64,000 nucleotides of DNA from Arthrobacter sp. DWC3 (GCF_002929375.1 NZ_PJIP01000013.1:50516-114515); one strand, 5' to 3'. Shown: positions 39,440 to 48,523, counted from the stretch's first letter. Notes: generated from the letters alone by a model not told the origin. Made by a program: numbers and translations.

Positions 39440-40989
39440 TCCCGAACATCACCAAGGGCTCCCGCACCGTCGGTCTGATGAAGTACCTAGTGGGTCCGGG
39501 GAAGCGAAACGAGCACATCGATCCGCACCTGGTGGCAGGTAGCCCAGTCATCATGTCGTGGTTCGATGACGCCCAGCTCAACGACCAGTCCGCGGTCCTG
39601 GTCGCGGATGAAATTGACCTGAACAAGCGCATCAACGACGTCGAGATGGATAGCCACGTCTGGCATTGCTCCCTGTCGCTGCGCGCAGACGAGCGTCCCG
39701 TCAGCGACCGCGAGTGGGCGGACATGACGGAGAAGTTCATGGACGACATGGGCTTCACCGGAGCCGACGGCAAAGCACCCTGCCAGTGGGTCGCCGTGCA
39801 CCACGGCACGAGCACCGCTGGCAACGACCACATCCACATCGTCGCCTCCCGCGTCCGCGTCGACGGAACGAAATGGAGCGACTGGTCGGACTTCCCGAAG
39901 GCGCAGACCGCCGCACGGAACCTCGAGAAGCAGTTCGGACTTATGGAGCTGGGACAGCACTCCGAGCGCGGACTGAAGCCCGCCGAGCAGCTGACCGACC
40001 GCCTCACCGGAAACACCATCGAACCGGCACGTCACCGCATGGAACGGGTCGTCAGGGCAAGTGCTGTCGCCTCCGAAAGCGAGGCAGAGTTCGTGCGCCG
40101 GCTACGCCGCCAGGAACTGCTCGTCAGTGCCCGCTTCGCTGACGGTGGCCGCTCTGTCGTCACCGGGTACTCCGTCGCGGAACGACCACCGAAGGGCATG
40201 GACCCGGTGTGGTTCGGTGGCGGGAAGCTAGCAAAGGATCTCACCCTTCCAGCGCTGCGCACGGCGTGGTCGGATACCCCGGAAGCGTCCCAAGAAGCAG
40301 CAGAGGAATGGTGGGCTGCCAAGCGCCACCAGCGCATCGTTCACGGTCAGGCTCCGGACATGCTTCGTGGTCCTCGTGCAACGACTGTCTTCGGTCGTGC
40401 GATCGACGAGGAAGCAGCGCGAAAGCTTGCGCTCGACATGGCCAAGGCTCGCAAGGTCATGTCCTCAGTCGCCCCTGATGATCACCAGACGTGGGCGCAC
40501 GTGGCCCGGGAAACCTCCGGCGTCCTCGGTGCCTGGTCGAAGGCCACTGAAACCAAACCGGGGCCCCTTGCGCAGGCATCGCGGGCCCTGGCTCGCTCCG
40601 CTCACCGCTCAGGTGTCACGATCAGCACACCCGTACAGGCCCCGCTGAGAATGACCGGTACAGCAGCCTTCCTCATGGCTGCAGCGACCGCACCATCACC
40701 TGTTGCGCAGGCGCTCATCATGCAGCAGATCGTGCGCACGATTCGCCTCATGCGGGACATGCAGCGGAGCAACAATGACCTCCGCGAGGCCAGAGTGCTG
40801 ACGGACAGTGTGCGTCAGCAGCTCGCCATTGTCGCAGCACCGCTGCCCGAGGTGTCAGAGCCTCAGCTGCCGGCACCCGAAGGGATGACGCCGAAGGCGG
40901 TCCGTCCATTGAACGAAGCGCAACCGACGATCATGGTGCCGCCTCGAGTGAAGCTGCACCAGGGCCACGACCAAGAGATGGGGAGATAG
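39436..40989 (+). CDS. mobA: Relaxase/mobilization nuclease (MobA/VirD2 family)
   Basis: A 517-residue relaxase. The N-terminal domain (about residues 1-150) carries MIPNITKGSRTVGLMKYLVG and the metal-binding histidine motif VAVHHGTSTAGNDHIHIV near 118-135, characteristic of PF03432 relaxases that nick oriT and stay covalently attached through a tyrosine. A helical region with FVRRLRRQELLVSARFADGG follows, and the last third is alanine-rich. The early tyrosines (Y17 in MKYLVG) are candidates for the nucleophile. No type IV secretion genes are in view, so the plasmid is mobilizable rather than demonstrably self-transmissible. Confidence 0.9.
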   Translation: MIPNITKGSRTVGLMKYLVGPGKRNEHIDPHLVAGSPVIMSWFDDAQLNDQSAVLVADEIDLNKRINDVEMDSHVWHCSLSLRADERPVSDREWADMTEKFMDDMGFTGADGKAPCQWVAVHHGTSTAGNDHIHIVASRVRVDGTKWSDWSDFPKAQTAARNLEKQFGLMELGQHSERGLKPAEQLTDRLTGNTIEPARHRMERVVRASAVASESEAEFVRRLRRQELLVSARFADGGRSVVTGYSVAERPPKGMDPVWFGGGKLAKDLTLPALRTAWSDTPEASQEAAEEWWAAKRHQRIVHGQAPDMLRGPRATTVFGRAIDEEAARKLALDMAKARKVMSSVAPDDHQTWAHVARETSGVLGAWSKATETKPGPLAQASRALARSAHRSGVTISTPVQAPLRMTGTAAFLMAAATAPSPVAQALIMQQIVRTIRLMRDMQRSNNDLREARVLTDSVRQQLAIVAAPLPEVSEPQLPAPEGMTPKAVRPLNEAQPTIMVPPRVKLHQGHDQEMGR

Positions 40990-40993
40990 AAGA

Positions 40994-41758
40994 ATGAACC
41001 ACGACGCACCCGACGGAGCCGACGGACTGTTCAGGCCGCAGCTGCAGTCTGCACTGGCCGTAGCTAGTCGACTCGGAGAGATGCTGGCACGCCAACGTGC
41101 CGAACGGAACGAGCAAATGCAGCGCGCCGAGGAAGCGCAGCGCCGGCAGCTCGAGGAACGATTCGAAGCCGAGCGAGCAGTCATGCGCACTCAACTTGCG
41201 GCAGTTCACCAGCCGCAGTTCTGGGAATCAGCTCGCCCGGAGGACATCGCCTCGCACTACGCAATGGCCCAGCAGTGGGAGAAGCTCGACACCATGGCGC
41301 TGGCCTCCCGCGAGCAGATGGAGGACGAGATCCGCACCAGGTACAGACTGACCCCCGAGGAGTACCTCGAGGGTCACAAGAGCGGCCAGGAGAGCGACGT
41401 CGAGCTGGAGCAGGCATCGGAGGCCAAGGACGTTCAACGCGACCATGCGGTCACTGAGCAGCAATCAGGAGAGGTCGCCCGTGGTGACCTCCAGAATGAC
41501 ATGGATACCCAGAACGCGGCCGCGACCGCGGAGGAGCTATGGAACTCCAGGGACCGCCGCGCAGCCCTAGCCGACACACTGATGACTCAGTTCGGGAACG
41601 ACCCCGCCGCACGCGAAGGAGTCGAAGCCTTCCTCGCCGCAGACCTCACCAACGGCACCCCACCGTCAGCATCAGTCACGACCACCAAGCGCCCCTTCCA
41701 GGGACGACCGAAAACGCTCAACAAGCCAGCCCGCGAGAAGAGCTTCGGCCTCGGGTGA
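40994..41758 (+). CDS. Coiled-coil mobilization accessory protein
   Basis: A 254-residue protein starting four bases after the relaxase stop, with GGAGATAGAAGA before the ATG. Residues 25-75 form a strong coiled coil (ARQRAERNEQMQRAEEAQRRQ, split here), the rest is acidic and helical, and the C-terminus is basic (TTTKRPFQGRPKTLNKPAREK). Position after mobC-relaxase suggests a relaxosome or coupling accessory protein. Family not named. Confidence 0.7.
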   Translation: MNHDAPDGADGLFRPQLQSALAVASRLGEMLARQRAERNEQMQRAEEAQRRQLEERFEAERAVMRTQLAAVHQPQFWESARPEDIASHYAMAQQWEKLDTMALASREQMEDEIRTRYRLTPEEYLEGHKSGQESDVELEQASEAKDVQRDHAVTEQQSGEVARGDLQNDMDTQNAAATAEELWNSRDRRAALADTLMTQFGNDPAAREGVEAFLAADLTNGTPPSASVTTTKRPFQGRPKTLNKPAREKSFGLG

Positions 41759-41777
41759 ACAAGCGTTGGGCAGCCGT

Positions 41778-41821
41778 CGATACCTACAGATTCAAAGGCC
41801 GATACCTACAGATTCAAAGGC
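41778..41821 (+). repeat. Two perfect 22-bp tandem repeats (iteron-like)
   Basis: Unit 41778-41799 begins CGATACCTACAGATTCAA and is repeated without a base change at 41800-41821; a degenerate third unit starts ACTACCTGAATTG at 41822. Directly repeated 20-22-mers are the usual form of plasmid replication iterons or partition sites. No Rep gene was recognised next to them. Confidence 0.8.
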
Positions 41822-41914
41822 ACTACCTGAATTGAGGCCCTCTACTTGACCTGCACAACTCAGGCGAATACGTTGCTCAAATCAGGCCAGTGGGACCCAA
41901 CGGGGGAGATGATG

Positions 41915-42124
41915 ATGGCGAGTATTTCTGATCGGGTTAGGGCAGTAGCAGAGTCGCTGATCGTGGCTGTGGGAATGACGCACGCCGTGATGGTAACTGA
42001 TATTCAGAGCCATGCCGCCAAATTGCATCAAGAATTTGGCGAGTATTCACAAAGGGACATCAGTCAAAGAATCGCCAGCGAGATTAAGAAGACCCATCGT
42101 CCTGGAATAAGCGGCTCCATTTAG
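41915..42124 (+). CDS. Small helical protein
   Basis: A 69-residue protein starting at ATG 41915, the third of three tandem ATGs behind GGGGGAG. Helical throughout (MASISDRVRAVAESLIVAVG; QSHAAKLHQEFGEYSQRDISQRIASEIKK in 42010-42095). It is followed after 11 bases by the YbjN-like gene. Base composition is more AT-rich than the mobilization genes. Function unknown. Confidence 0.6.
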   Translation: MASISDRVRAVAESLIVAVGMTHAVMVTDIQSHAAKLHQEFGEYSQRDISQRIASEIKKTHRPGISGSI

Positions 42125-42135
42125 GGGACTTAGCG

Positions 42136-42600
42136 TTGCATCAGGAAGCTTTTAAGGCGATGGTAGAGGAAATCTTCGCCTTGTCTCCTCATGGTCACGA
42201 TAACATCGCTGGTTTGATTCACTTCACCAACGACGGAGTTTTGGCAACTGCCTCCGAATCCTGTGGGACGGTCGGATTTGGGATAGCAAGTGGAATGACG
42301 GTAAGTCATGACGTCCTCTCGGTAATTGAAAAGATCAACCGAACGATGACCTTTGGGCATTACTGGCTCGCTGAGGGAGCGGACGCGAACAATTGGTCTT
42401 TAATTTGCGGGTTCAAGTTCTCGTACGATCACTCCGATTTGCAGGCTACGGGTAACCTCATTTTTACTCTCATGCAGCACAGCGGATCTCTGGCTTCCGC
42501 AGTGCAGCAGCAGCTAGGAGATGCCCCTTATCGGCCATACTGGCTGCCCGATGTTGGCAACATGGCGCAAGCGCTAGTGCTTACAGGTCAATTATCGTAA
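42136..42600 (+). CDS. YbjN/type III secretion chaperone-fold-like protein
   Basis: A 154-residue protein starting at TTG 42136 with AGGGGACT upstream. The pattern of alternating strands and a long C-terminal helical part (ADANNWSLICGFKFSYDHSDL, then LMQHSGSLASAVQQQLGD) resembles the YbjN domain, which has the CesT-like chaperone fold and occurs in regulators and stress proteins of Actinobacteria. The assignment rests on fold-like pattern, not on a signature. It lies in a three-gene cassette with a J-domain protein, which would fit a chaperone-type role. Confidence 0.5.
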   Translation: MHQEAFKAMVEEIFALSPHGHDNIAGLIHFTNDGVLATASESCGTVGFGIASGMTVSHDVLSVIEKINRTMTFGHYWLAEGADANNWSLICGFKFSYDHSDLQATGNLIFTLMQHSGSLASAVQQQLGDAPYRPYWLPDVGNMAQALVLTGQLS

Positions 42601-42685
42601 TCGTCAAAATCAATCTCCGTACGATCGGGACGGATATTTGGGCCGTCAATCAGCTGATTGGCCTATATGGTCTGAGAGTTGCACT

Positions 42686-43279
42686 GTGAATCTCTATGAC
42701 ACGCTCGGGGTCAAGCCCGAGGCGAGTATGGAGGAAATTCGGATGGCCTATCGGTTGCTAGCAAACCGTACGCACCCCGATGTGGCTGGAGAAGCCATGA
42801 CGCCGTTGTTCATGACGGTAAGGCATGCTTACGAAGTTCTGCACGATCCATCACGACGTCGGGAGTACGACCAGTTACTCGGCTACGCAACGAATGACTC
42901 GCCCCCTGAGTCTGAACCTACTCAGAAAAAGGCAGATTCCGAACCGAGGAGAGCCGAGGTTTTGGCTGAGGGCTCGGGTCACGATGTCGGTCATGCTCCG
43001 GCGGCGACGAGGCAGGGTGACGGAGGTCCGTCCACAGTTGGGGGTGGCCTCTCACCGATGCGTCGTTCCTACGATTTGGCGGTAGCCGCCGTTGCGGGGT
43101 TCATCGCAGGTTGTGTCGTTGGGGTCGTAGGTGCTTTGGTCTTTGGTCTTTTTCTCACCATTCTGTTCGGCGGCGAAGTCGGGGGGCTCGTGAGTATGTG
43201 TATCGGTTTGACGGCGCCGATCGTTGGTGCATGGATTGCAGCATCCTTTGCCTACCGAAAAGATGCTAAAACGAAGTGA
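42686..43279 (+). CDS. Membrane-anchored J-domain (DnaJ-like) protein
   Basis: A 197-residue protein starting at GTG 42686. Residues 2-62 form a J domain, NLYDTLGVKPEASMEEIRMA, with the HPD motif at 30-32 (RTHPDVAG) and VRHAYEVLHDPSRRREYDQLLG. A hydrophilic linker follows, then two or three membrane helices (about residues 128-190). J domains stimulate Hsp70 (DnaK) ATPase; a membrane-anchored form would recruit DnaK to the membrane. Last gene of the AT-richer cassette 41915-43279. Confidence 0.85.
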   Translation: MNLYDTLGVKPEASMEEIRMAYRLLANRTHPDVAGEAMTPLFMTVRHAYEVLHDPSRRREYDQLLGYATNDSPPESEPTQKKADSEPRRAEVLAEGSGHDVGHAPAATRQGDGGPSTVGGGLSPMRRSYDLAVAAVAGFIAGCVVGVVGALVFGLFLTILFGGEVGGLVSMCIGLTAPIVGAWIAASFAYRKDAKTK

Positions 43280-44409
43280 GTAGTCGGACGATGATGCAGC
43301 CGTTAAGTTTGTTCAATCATCGTCTTGCTACGCATAGTCCCGGTGAATGCCGATTTCATCCGTGAAAGTGTGAGTAGCTGTTTCCTAGACGACGCACTTT
43401 TCGTCGAAGCCCCAGCCTGGAAGAGTCGAGGTTTGTGTATCTGCACGTCCGCGGTACTGCCCACAATTTCTTATAACGCCGTTCAGAACAATTGCGTCAT
43501 AGTCAGCCTTGATATCGTTTCTGAGACATTGAAGTAGGCTCTAACAGTCTCTCGAATTTGCCGTTTCTCATGCTGATCCATGTTGCATTCTTAGTTGTTG
43601 GATGACGGCAGTATTGACATTGCTCCCGGCTTTAGGGTCAAGGTTGTAGGGACCATGCTAGGGGTATACGGGTTTGCGGGTGGAAGTTTTGAAGCTAGGT
43701 CTGCGAGTATAAGCTTTCCGGTGCGGGAACGACCGGCAACGGGTTGTTTGCCGGCTTGCGGTGCGCCGGTGGGCGGCCCTTATAGGGCCGGTGCCGGAGA
43801 AGAGGACAGCCGTGGTGAGGTCGGCGTCGCTGTTCCACCAATTTGGGAGTTAGGCGCAGCTTCATTACTGCAACCCGCAAATGGGGGGGGCTCCATGAGG
43901 AGCGAGCGTCAACGTTAGTTGACATAAGGTAAATTATCAGGTGTTGGCGAGGTAGTCATCGGCCGTCAGGCATTTGGTGCTTCGAGGAGCGTCGTGGAAT
44001 TGGGTGACACCTGCGCGATGTTTTCATGCCCGTACTCGGCCCGAGTCCGCAGAGCTGCGCCAGCCGGTGCGCCAGCCGGTGCGCCGAGAACGGTGGCACA
44101 TTGAGCTGTGCTCCACTCACACCCAAGGGGAAATGCACTACGGTCGATTCTTCCGGTCCGTTGCGGCAGATAACTTCGGCAAGGCTGCCTGTTAGCGCGC
44201 TGAGACGCGCTTAAGCGGAGACAAGCGTTTCATGTCCTTGCGGGCGGTGCCGGTTCTCGTGCCCTCAACAATTCTCGCTGCGGGTGAGGCCGGCGGGTAT
44301 CTGCATGGTCGTTCGCGAAGGCTTGTCGTCCGCGCAGTGACTTCCGTGGTCGGTAGCGGCGAGTGAATAGTCGGTGTCAGCCGCGGACGCGCTTTCATTC
44401 GGATCCCGA
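43280..44409. other. 1.1-kb region without a clear gene
   Basis: Several short open frames, none with domain, composition and ribosome site together. A minus-strand ATG near 43582 reads MDQHEKRQIRETVRAYFNVS and stops after about 33 codons; it could be a gene fragment. Also present: a GGCCCT-TAT-AGGGCC hairpin near 43772, the edge motif at 43908-43941, and a short direct repeat of GCGCCAGCCGGT near 44056-44080. Looks like a junction with degraded sequence. Confidence 0.4.
43908..43941 (+). repeat. Left edge motif of the stress island
   Basis: GTCAAC-GTTA-GTTGAC (43908-43923) is an inverted repeat whose right arm opens GTTGACATAAGGTAAATTAT (43918 on). A related direct copy lies at 63977-64000, matching 19 of 24 positions with the first 12 identical. 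The pair brackets the 20-kb stress island and could be recombination sites. Confidence 0.55.
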
Positions 44410-46563
44410 TTATCGTCGGGTCCGAGGTCCGAGGTCCGAGGTTCGTGTGGAAGTCCGGAGTCGTGTCGCTCGTAGTGCGTAGAGAATGGTCAGCAGGTCG
44501 ATGGCTTCCTGGCCGAATGCGCCGGCGAGGGGTGGAACGAGGCCCGCGGCTGCGCTGAGCATCAGCAGAACACTCATGATGACGCCGGCCCAGATGCTTT
44601 GGAGTGCTATTCGGAGGGTGTGTTTGCCGATGGTGATGGCGTCGATGACTTTGGCGAGGTCGTCGACGGTGATGACGATGTCGGCTGATTCGCTGGCCGC
44701 CGTTGACCCTTTCGCCCCCATGGCGATTCCCACGTCCGCTGCGGCCAGGACCGGGGCGTCGTTTACGCCGTCGCCGACCATGACGACCGGCCGGTCTCCA
44801 ATTTCCTGCACGATGGTGACCTTGTCGGCGGGCAGGCAGTTGGCGTGGATCTCGTCGATACCCGCTTGTAGGGCGATGTGTCGTGCCGTTGGTTCTTCGT
44901 CTCCGGTGATCATCAGCACCCGCGCTACCCCGAGGGTAGCGAGGTCGGCGATGGACTTCCGGGCGTCGCGACGAAGAGTATCTCGGAGGCAGATGTGGCC
45001 TGCGAAGCGCCCATCGATGCCGACGTAGACGGCGGTTTCCCCGGGGGAGAGGACGATTTCGGGGATAGGGCCTGCTGCTGCCTCGATGAACCTGCGTTTC
45101 CCGACGAGAATTGTCCTTCCGTCCATGTGCGCCTCTACTCCGTTGGTGGCGTATTCATGCGCTGAGGATGCGGCACGCAAGGTCAATCCACGACGGTGGG
45201 CTTCGCCTGCAATAGCTGCCGCGAGGACGTGAGTGGAGTACTGCTCGGCGCAGGCGGCCAGCAGGAGCAGTTCATCTTCCCGGCTCGTGGGACCGGGCGC
45301 GCTATCCCCCGAGAGCTCGGGCCCGGGGTCAACCGCGAGAGCGGGTTGGGAAGGAAACTGGGCGGGGACGATGGCGCCGACGGTCGGGGTGCCGGAGGTC
45401 AGGGTTCCTGTCTTGTCTAGGGCAGCACTTCGCGTCCGGGCAAGGAGTTCCAGTGACTGGGTGCTCCTGATGATGATGCCGGCGCCGGCGGCTCTACTGA
45501 TGCCGCCGAGAAAGGCGACGGGAGCAGCGATGAGCAGAGGGCAGGGCGTCGCTGCGACGAGGACGGCGGCGGCTCGCGTCGGATCGGAACTTGCCAGCCA
45601 CGCGATGAATGCAAGTGCCAGCGCGAAGACGGTGAAGGGTAGAGCGAAGCGATCGGCCAGTCTTACGGTCGGTGACCGGCTGGCCGCGGCCTCGGTGACG
45701 AGGGCGATGATCTGCGTGTACTGCGATCGTGCGGGCGTCGCGGTTGCCCGCAGGATGAAGGCTTCTGAGTTGTTCAGGGAACCACTGAGGATGTGGGCGC
45801 CCTCCGTGTAGTCGACGGGCAGGCCTTCACCGGTGAGCTTCGATTCATCCAGGGATGCTGCCGCGGAGATGAGCATGCCGTCTGCGGGTACTGTTTCCGC
45901 AGTGCGAACCAGGAGCAGATCGCCGACATGGACGTCGTCGAGGAACAGGTCGACGACTTCTCCCCGTGCGAGGGCGGGACCGTGGGGTGGGGTGCGGTCT
46001 GGGTGTCCGGTGTCCTCGGGCAGACGGTGAGCGATGCGAGGCGCCCCTTCAAGGAGCGCTTTCAGCTGGGTTTGTGCTCGGGTCGAGGCGAAGTCGTCGA
46101 GTGCCTGGCCGCCGGCGACCATGAGAACCACGACGAGACTTGCGTAATACTCTCCGGTGACAATGGTCGCGATGATCGCTACGAGAGCGAGAAGGTCCAC
46201 ACCCCACCGGCCTTGCCGGATGTTTCCGATCATGGTGTAGGCCTGGGCTCCAGCGGTCAGGACGGCGTAGGAGCTCGCCACGACACGGCCACTATCACCA
46301 CCTCCGATCAGGTCCAGGACCAGGATGACCGCGATGACGCTGAGTGTCAGGATGACCAGCCACGGTACTCGTCGGCGGGGTCGCTTACCATTACCGCCCT
46401 CTTCTGATTCCGGGCGCGTGCCTTTTGTGGACGCAGATGGAGGGCGATGAGGTTTAAAGGGCTGAGGTGGGCGGTGGCCGAATTCAGTACGCCCTTGAGG
46501 CCGGGGGCGTGCGCGGGGGGTGTTCGTGGTCGTGGGCGTTCTGCCGGCCCGGGGGGTATTCAT
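44410..46563 (-). CDS. Heavy-metal-type P1B ATPase without N-terminal metal domain
   Basis: A 717-residue P-type ATPase. The N-terminal 65 residues are proline- and arginine-rich with no HMA metal-binding domain. Membrane helices flank the actuator domain (SKLTGEGLPVDY), the ion-site motif TPCPLLIA near residue 340 replaces the usual CPC, the phosphorylated aspartate is in DKTGTLTSG near 381, and the hinge MVGDGVNDAPVLAAADVGIA follows. TPCP-type pumps form an actinobacterial group of uncertain metal preference. The ATG overlaps the reductase stop (ATGA), so they form one operon. Confidence 0.88.
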   Translation of the reverse strand: MNTPRAGRTPTTTNTPRARPRPQGRTEFGHRPPQPFKPHRPPSASTKGTRPESEEGGNGKRPRRRVPWLVILTLSVIAVILVLDLIGGGDSGRVVASSYAVLTAGAQAYTMIGNIRQGRWGVDLLALVAIIATIVTGEYYASLVVVLMVAGGQALDDFASTRAQTQLKALLEGAPRIAHRLPEDTGHPDRTPPHGPALARGEVVDLFLDDVHVGDLLLVRTAETVPADGMLISAAASLDESKLTGEGLPVDYTEGAHILSGSLNNSEAFILRATATPARSQYTQIIALVTEAAASRSPTVRLADRFALPFTVFALALAFIAWLASSDPTRAAAVLVAATPCPLLIAAPVAFLGGISRAAGAGIIIRSTQSLELLARTRSAALDKTGTLTSGTPTVGAIVPAQFPSQPALAVDPGPELSGDSAPGPTSREDELLLLAACAEQYSTHVLAAAIAGEAHRRGLTLRAASSAHEYATNGVEAHMDGRTILVGKRRFIEAAAGPIPEIVLSPGETAVYVGIDGRFAGHICLRDTLRRDARKSIADLATLGVARVLMITGDEEPTARHIALQAGIDEIHANCLPADKVTIVQEIGDRPVVMVGDGVNDAPVLAAADVGIAMGAKGSTAASESADIVITVDDLAKVIDAITIGKHTLRIALQSIWAGVIMSVLLMLSAAAGLVPPLAGAFGQEAIDLLTILYALRATRLRTSTRTSDLGPRTRR

Positions 46564-47201
46564 GGAAGGATCTTTAACGCGGTGTCCCAGTTGAATCGGG
46601 GGTGCGCTTCGCCGACCTGCAGTCCCATGACGAGCAGCATGATGGCCTCCAGCTCTCGGGACCGATGCAGGGGTCCTACATCGATCGGGCGCAGCCCTGA
46701 GGCGGCCACCAGTTGGCTGATCGTCGTCTTGGCGTCTTCGGAGTCTCCGGCGAGGAAGACGTCCAGAGGTTCTCCAGCGATGTGCCCGGTGACCAGAGTT
46801 GCGGCGAAGACCGTATTGAAGGCCTTGACGACCGTGGCGGCTCCGGCCAGAAGCTCAGCGGTTTGTTCTCCCGATGACGTCCCTGGTGGGGTTACGAGGC
46901 GGTCGAAGTCGGTGACGTCCACGGGGTTGCTGATATCCACGACGATTTTCCCATCAAGGCCCGACGCGTACTCGAGGACGATGTCCTTGATCTGGTTGTA
47001 GGGCACGGCGAGGACCACGACATGTCCTTCGATGGGTTCTCCCGGAAACCCTCCCTGAGCTCCCGGCCCCAGATCTTCGACGAGAGACCTGGTTTGGTGT
47101 CCGTTTCGTCCCAGAATTTTCACCTGACAGTGGGCGTGGAGCATTCTGGTGGCGATGCCGCGGGCCATCCGTCCGCTGCCGATGATGGTGACCGTGCTCA
47201 T
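46560..47201 (-). CDS. F420-dependent NADP reductase-like Rossmann protein
   Basis: A 213-residue protein from ATG 47201 behind AGAAGGG. The dinucleotide motif GSGRMARG lies at residues 8-15; VVLAVPYNQIKDIV, VVDISNPVD, VVKAFNTVFAATL and DSEDAKTTISQLVAASGLRPIDVGP match the F420:NADPH oxidoreductase/NAD-binding F420 family. These enzymes move hydride between NADP(H) and F420 or related cofactors. Overlap with the P-type ATPase gene and position upstream suggest a redox-linked operon. F420 specificity is not proven. Confidence 0.85.
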   Translation of the reverse strand: MSTVTIIGSGRMARGIATRMLHAHCQVKILGRNGHQTRSLVEDLGPGAQGGFPGEPIEGHVVVLAVPYNQIKDIVLEYASGLDGKIVVDISNPVDVTDFDRLVTPPGTSSGEQTAELLAGAATVVKAFNTVFAATLVTGHIAGEPLDVFLAGDSEDAKTTISQLVAASGLRPIDVGPLHRSRELEAIMLLVMGLQVGEAHPRFNWDTALKILP

Positions 47202-47374
47202 CTGTTTCTGCCCTTCTAGGAAGCCGCCGGGTAGGGCGGCTGCTTTCCATCGATGCAACACGCGCGTCAATGTAGGGGGCTATCGCCCGGGAGCGGAGGA
47301 GTCTTTCGTCCCGATCATTTCCTCGTACATTTCTTCGAAAGCGCCCGATTGGCGGGTACGCAGCGACTGCTCGC

Positions 47375-47785
47375 TCACTGCAATGACCGGACGCTGGATG
47401 GCTGGACTGTGAGGTCGTTCTGGACCGCGTGGACCAGAGGGTCGCACCAGCAGGCAAAGCCGGCCCGGGATTTGTCCTGGGCGGACGCGACAACGCCGGT
47501 CAGGGTGACAGTTCCTTCATCGATCACAATGTGGAGTTGCGGGCAGCGCACCACCCGGCGGATAGCTTGCTCTACCGCACATCGGGCCGCGTCCGACACA
47601 GCACCGGGCAGTGCGTCTGACTGCAGGCCGGGCAGTGAGCGTGGCAGTGCGCCTGGCGTCGTATCTGGGACTACTTCCGGCTTCATGTCGGGAAGCAGGT
47701 CAGGCTTTCGAGCGGCCGAGGGACGGGAGAAATAGCCCTTAGGCGCCCTCGGGTCAGGTGGTGCACTGCGCAAGGGGTAAGGCAT
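47375..47785 (-). CDS. BON-domain protein
   Basis: A 136-residue protein. The N-terminal 60 residues are proline-rich and of low complexity; the C-terminal half is a BON domain (AVEQAIRRVVRCPQLHIVID, GTVTLTGVVASAQDKSRAG, AVQNDLTV). BON domains bind lipids or other ligands and are frequent in stress-regulated envelope proteins. It lies about 118 bases from a DevR-box-like palindrome at 47903 and heads the minus-strand group BON, reductase, P-type ATPase. Confidence 0.7.
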   Translation of the reverse strand: MPYPLRSAPPDPRAPKGYFSRPSAARKPDLLPDMKPEVVPDTTPGALPRSLPGLQSDALPGAVSDAARCAVEQAIRRVVRCPQLHIVIDEGTVTLTGVVASAQDKSRAGFACWCDPLVHAVQNDLTVQPSSVRSLQ

Positions 47786-47902
47786 GGCTCCACCATGCGA
47801 TAGGTCATGGCATCGGGGCAGAGTCGAAGGTCCTTGCTCATTGTTCGATCGTTCTGAGGTGCAGATGACGGATGTGATGCCGGTTCCGCGTCCGGCGAAA
47901 TG

Positions 47903-47916
47903 GGGACTTGTGGCCC
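47903..47916. promoter_or_regulatory. DevR-box-like palindrome 1 (BON gene / 48036 gene)
   Basis: GGGACTTGTGGCCC: left half GGGAC equals the DosR half-site, right half GGCCC differs by one base from GTCCC. It lies midway between the divergent starts at 47785 and 48036. Confidence 0.65.
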
Positions 47917-48035
47917 TGTCGTAGTTATCGACGATTCGCGTGTGATGAGCGTTGATTGCATTTCGTTGCTTTTTCGTCCAGTAGGTGGCGAGGCCACGAG
48001 CCAGCGGTGTCTCATATGCTCAGGAGGTTCCTTCG

Positions 48036-48320
48036 ATGAACACCATCCGTACACTTTGGACAAAACTCGATCCCGCTGTCCGGCGGTGGCTTCTCGACAA
48101 TCCCGGGTGTGAGATTTTACCGCGGACGCTCGTGAACCAGGTAGAAGCCGATACCGGTGAGACCATGGACACCAACGAACACGGTCATCACTGGTTCTCC
48201 GGGGAGGAACTTGTTTTCCTCAGAGCGCGCCACCGAGCCGAGGTTTCCGCCTCGGACTTCACGCCGCACGCCGCGGCGGAGGTGTGGGATGAGATGTACA
48301 CCGAACCCCTCGACCGATGA
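48036..48320 (+). CDS. Hypothetical protein of the stress island
   Basis: A 94-residue protein starting at ATG 48036 with GGAGG upstream: MNTIRTLWTKLDPAVRRWLL, an NPGCEILP turn, HGHHWFSGEELVFL and an acidic C-terminus. No family known to me, though small proteins of this type occur beside universal stress genes in Arthrobacter-like genomes. It is divergent from the BON gene across palindrome 1, suggesting joint control. Confidence 0.65.
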   Translation: MNTIRTLWTKLDPAVRRWLLDNPGCEILPRTLVNQVEADTGETMDTNEHGHHWFSGEELVFLRARHRAEVSASDFTPHAAAEVWDEMYTEPLDR

Positions 48321-48523
48321 AACGGCCAAACACTCCGTCGGCGGCACGGGGCGACCGCGAATTAGACCCAGCATCCTCTCCCATCGATTCGCTCGCATCA
48401 GCGGCCAGGGAAGAACCTGAACGCGCCGAACGGCGCCGGGTTGCGCGCAGGTTGCAATGGCAGCGCACCCTTCAGCAGCCGGTCAGAAGCTCAAAGTCCT
48501 CGTCACATTCGATCCAGGGCTGA
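48317..48523 (+). CDS. Doubtful small arginine-rich frame
   Basis: A 68-codon frame whose ATG overlaps the preceding stop as ATGA. The product is low-complexity (SAAREEPERAERRRVARRLQ) and overlaps the next frame by 66 bases. Coupling is its only support. Confidence 0.25.
   Translation: MKRPNTPSAARGDRELDPASSPIDSLASAAREEPERAERRRVARRLQWQRTLQQPVRSSKSSSHSIQG

Noticed and set aside
43325-43537. 70-codon frame after the J-domain gene
   Set aside because: TTG start, no ribosome site and no recognisable pattern; lies in a region that looks decayed.
44056-44080. Short tandem GCGCCAGCCGGT as a possible CRISPR or minisatellite
   Set aside because: Only two units without spacers; no CRISPR array or cas gene was seen anywhere in the window.
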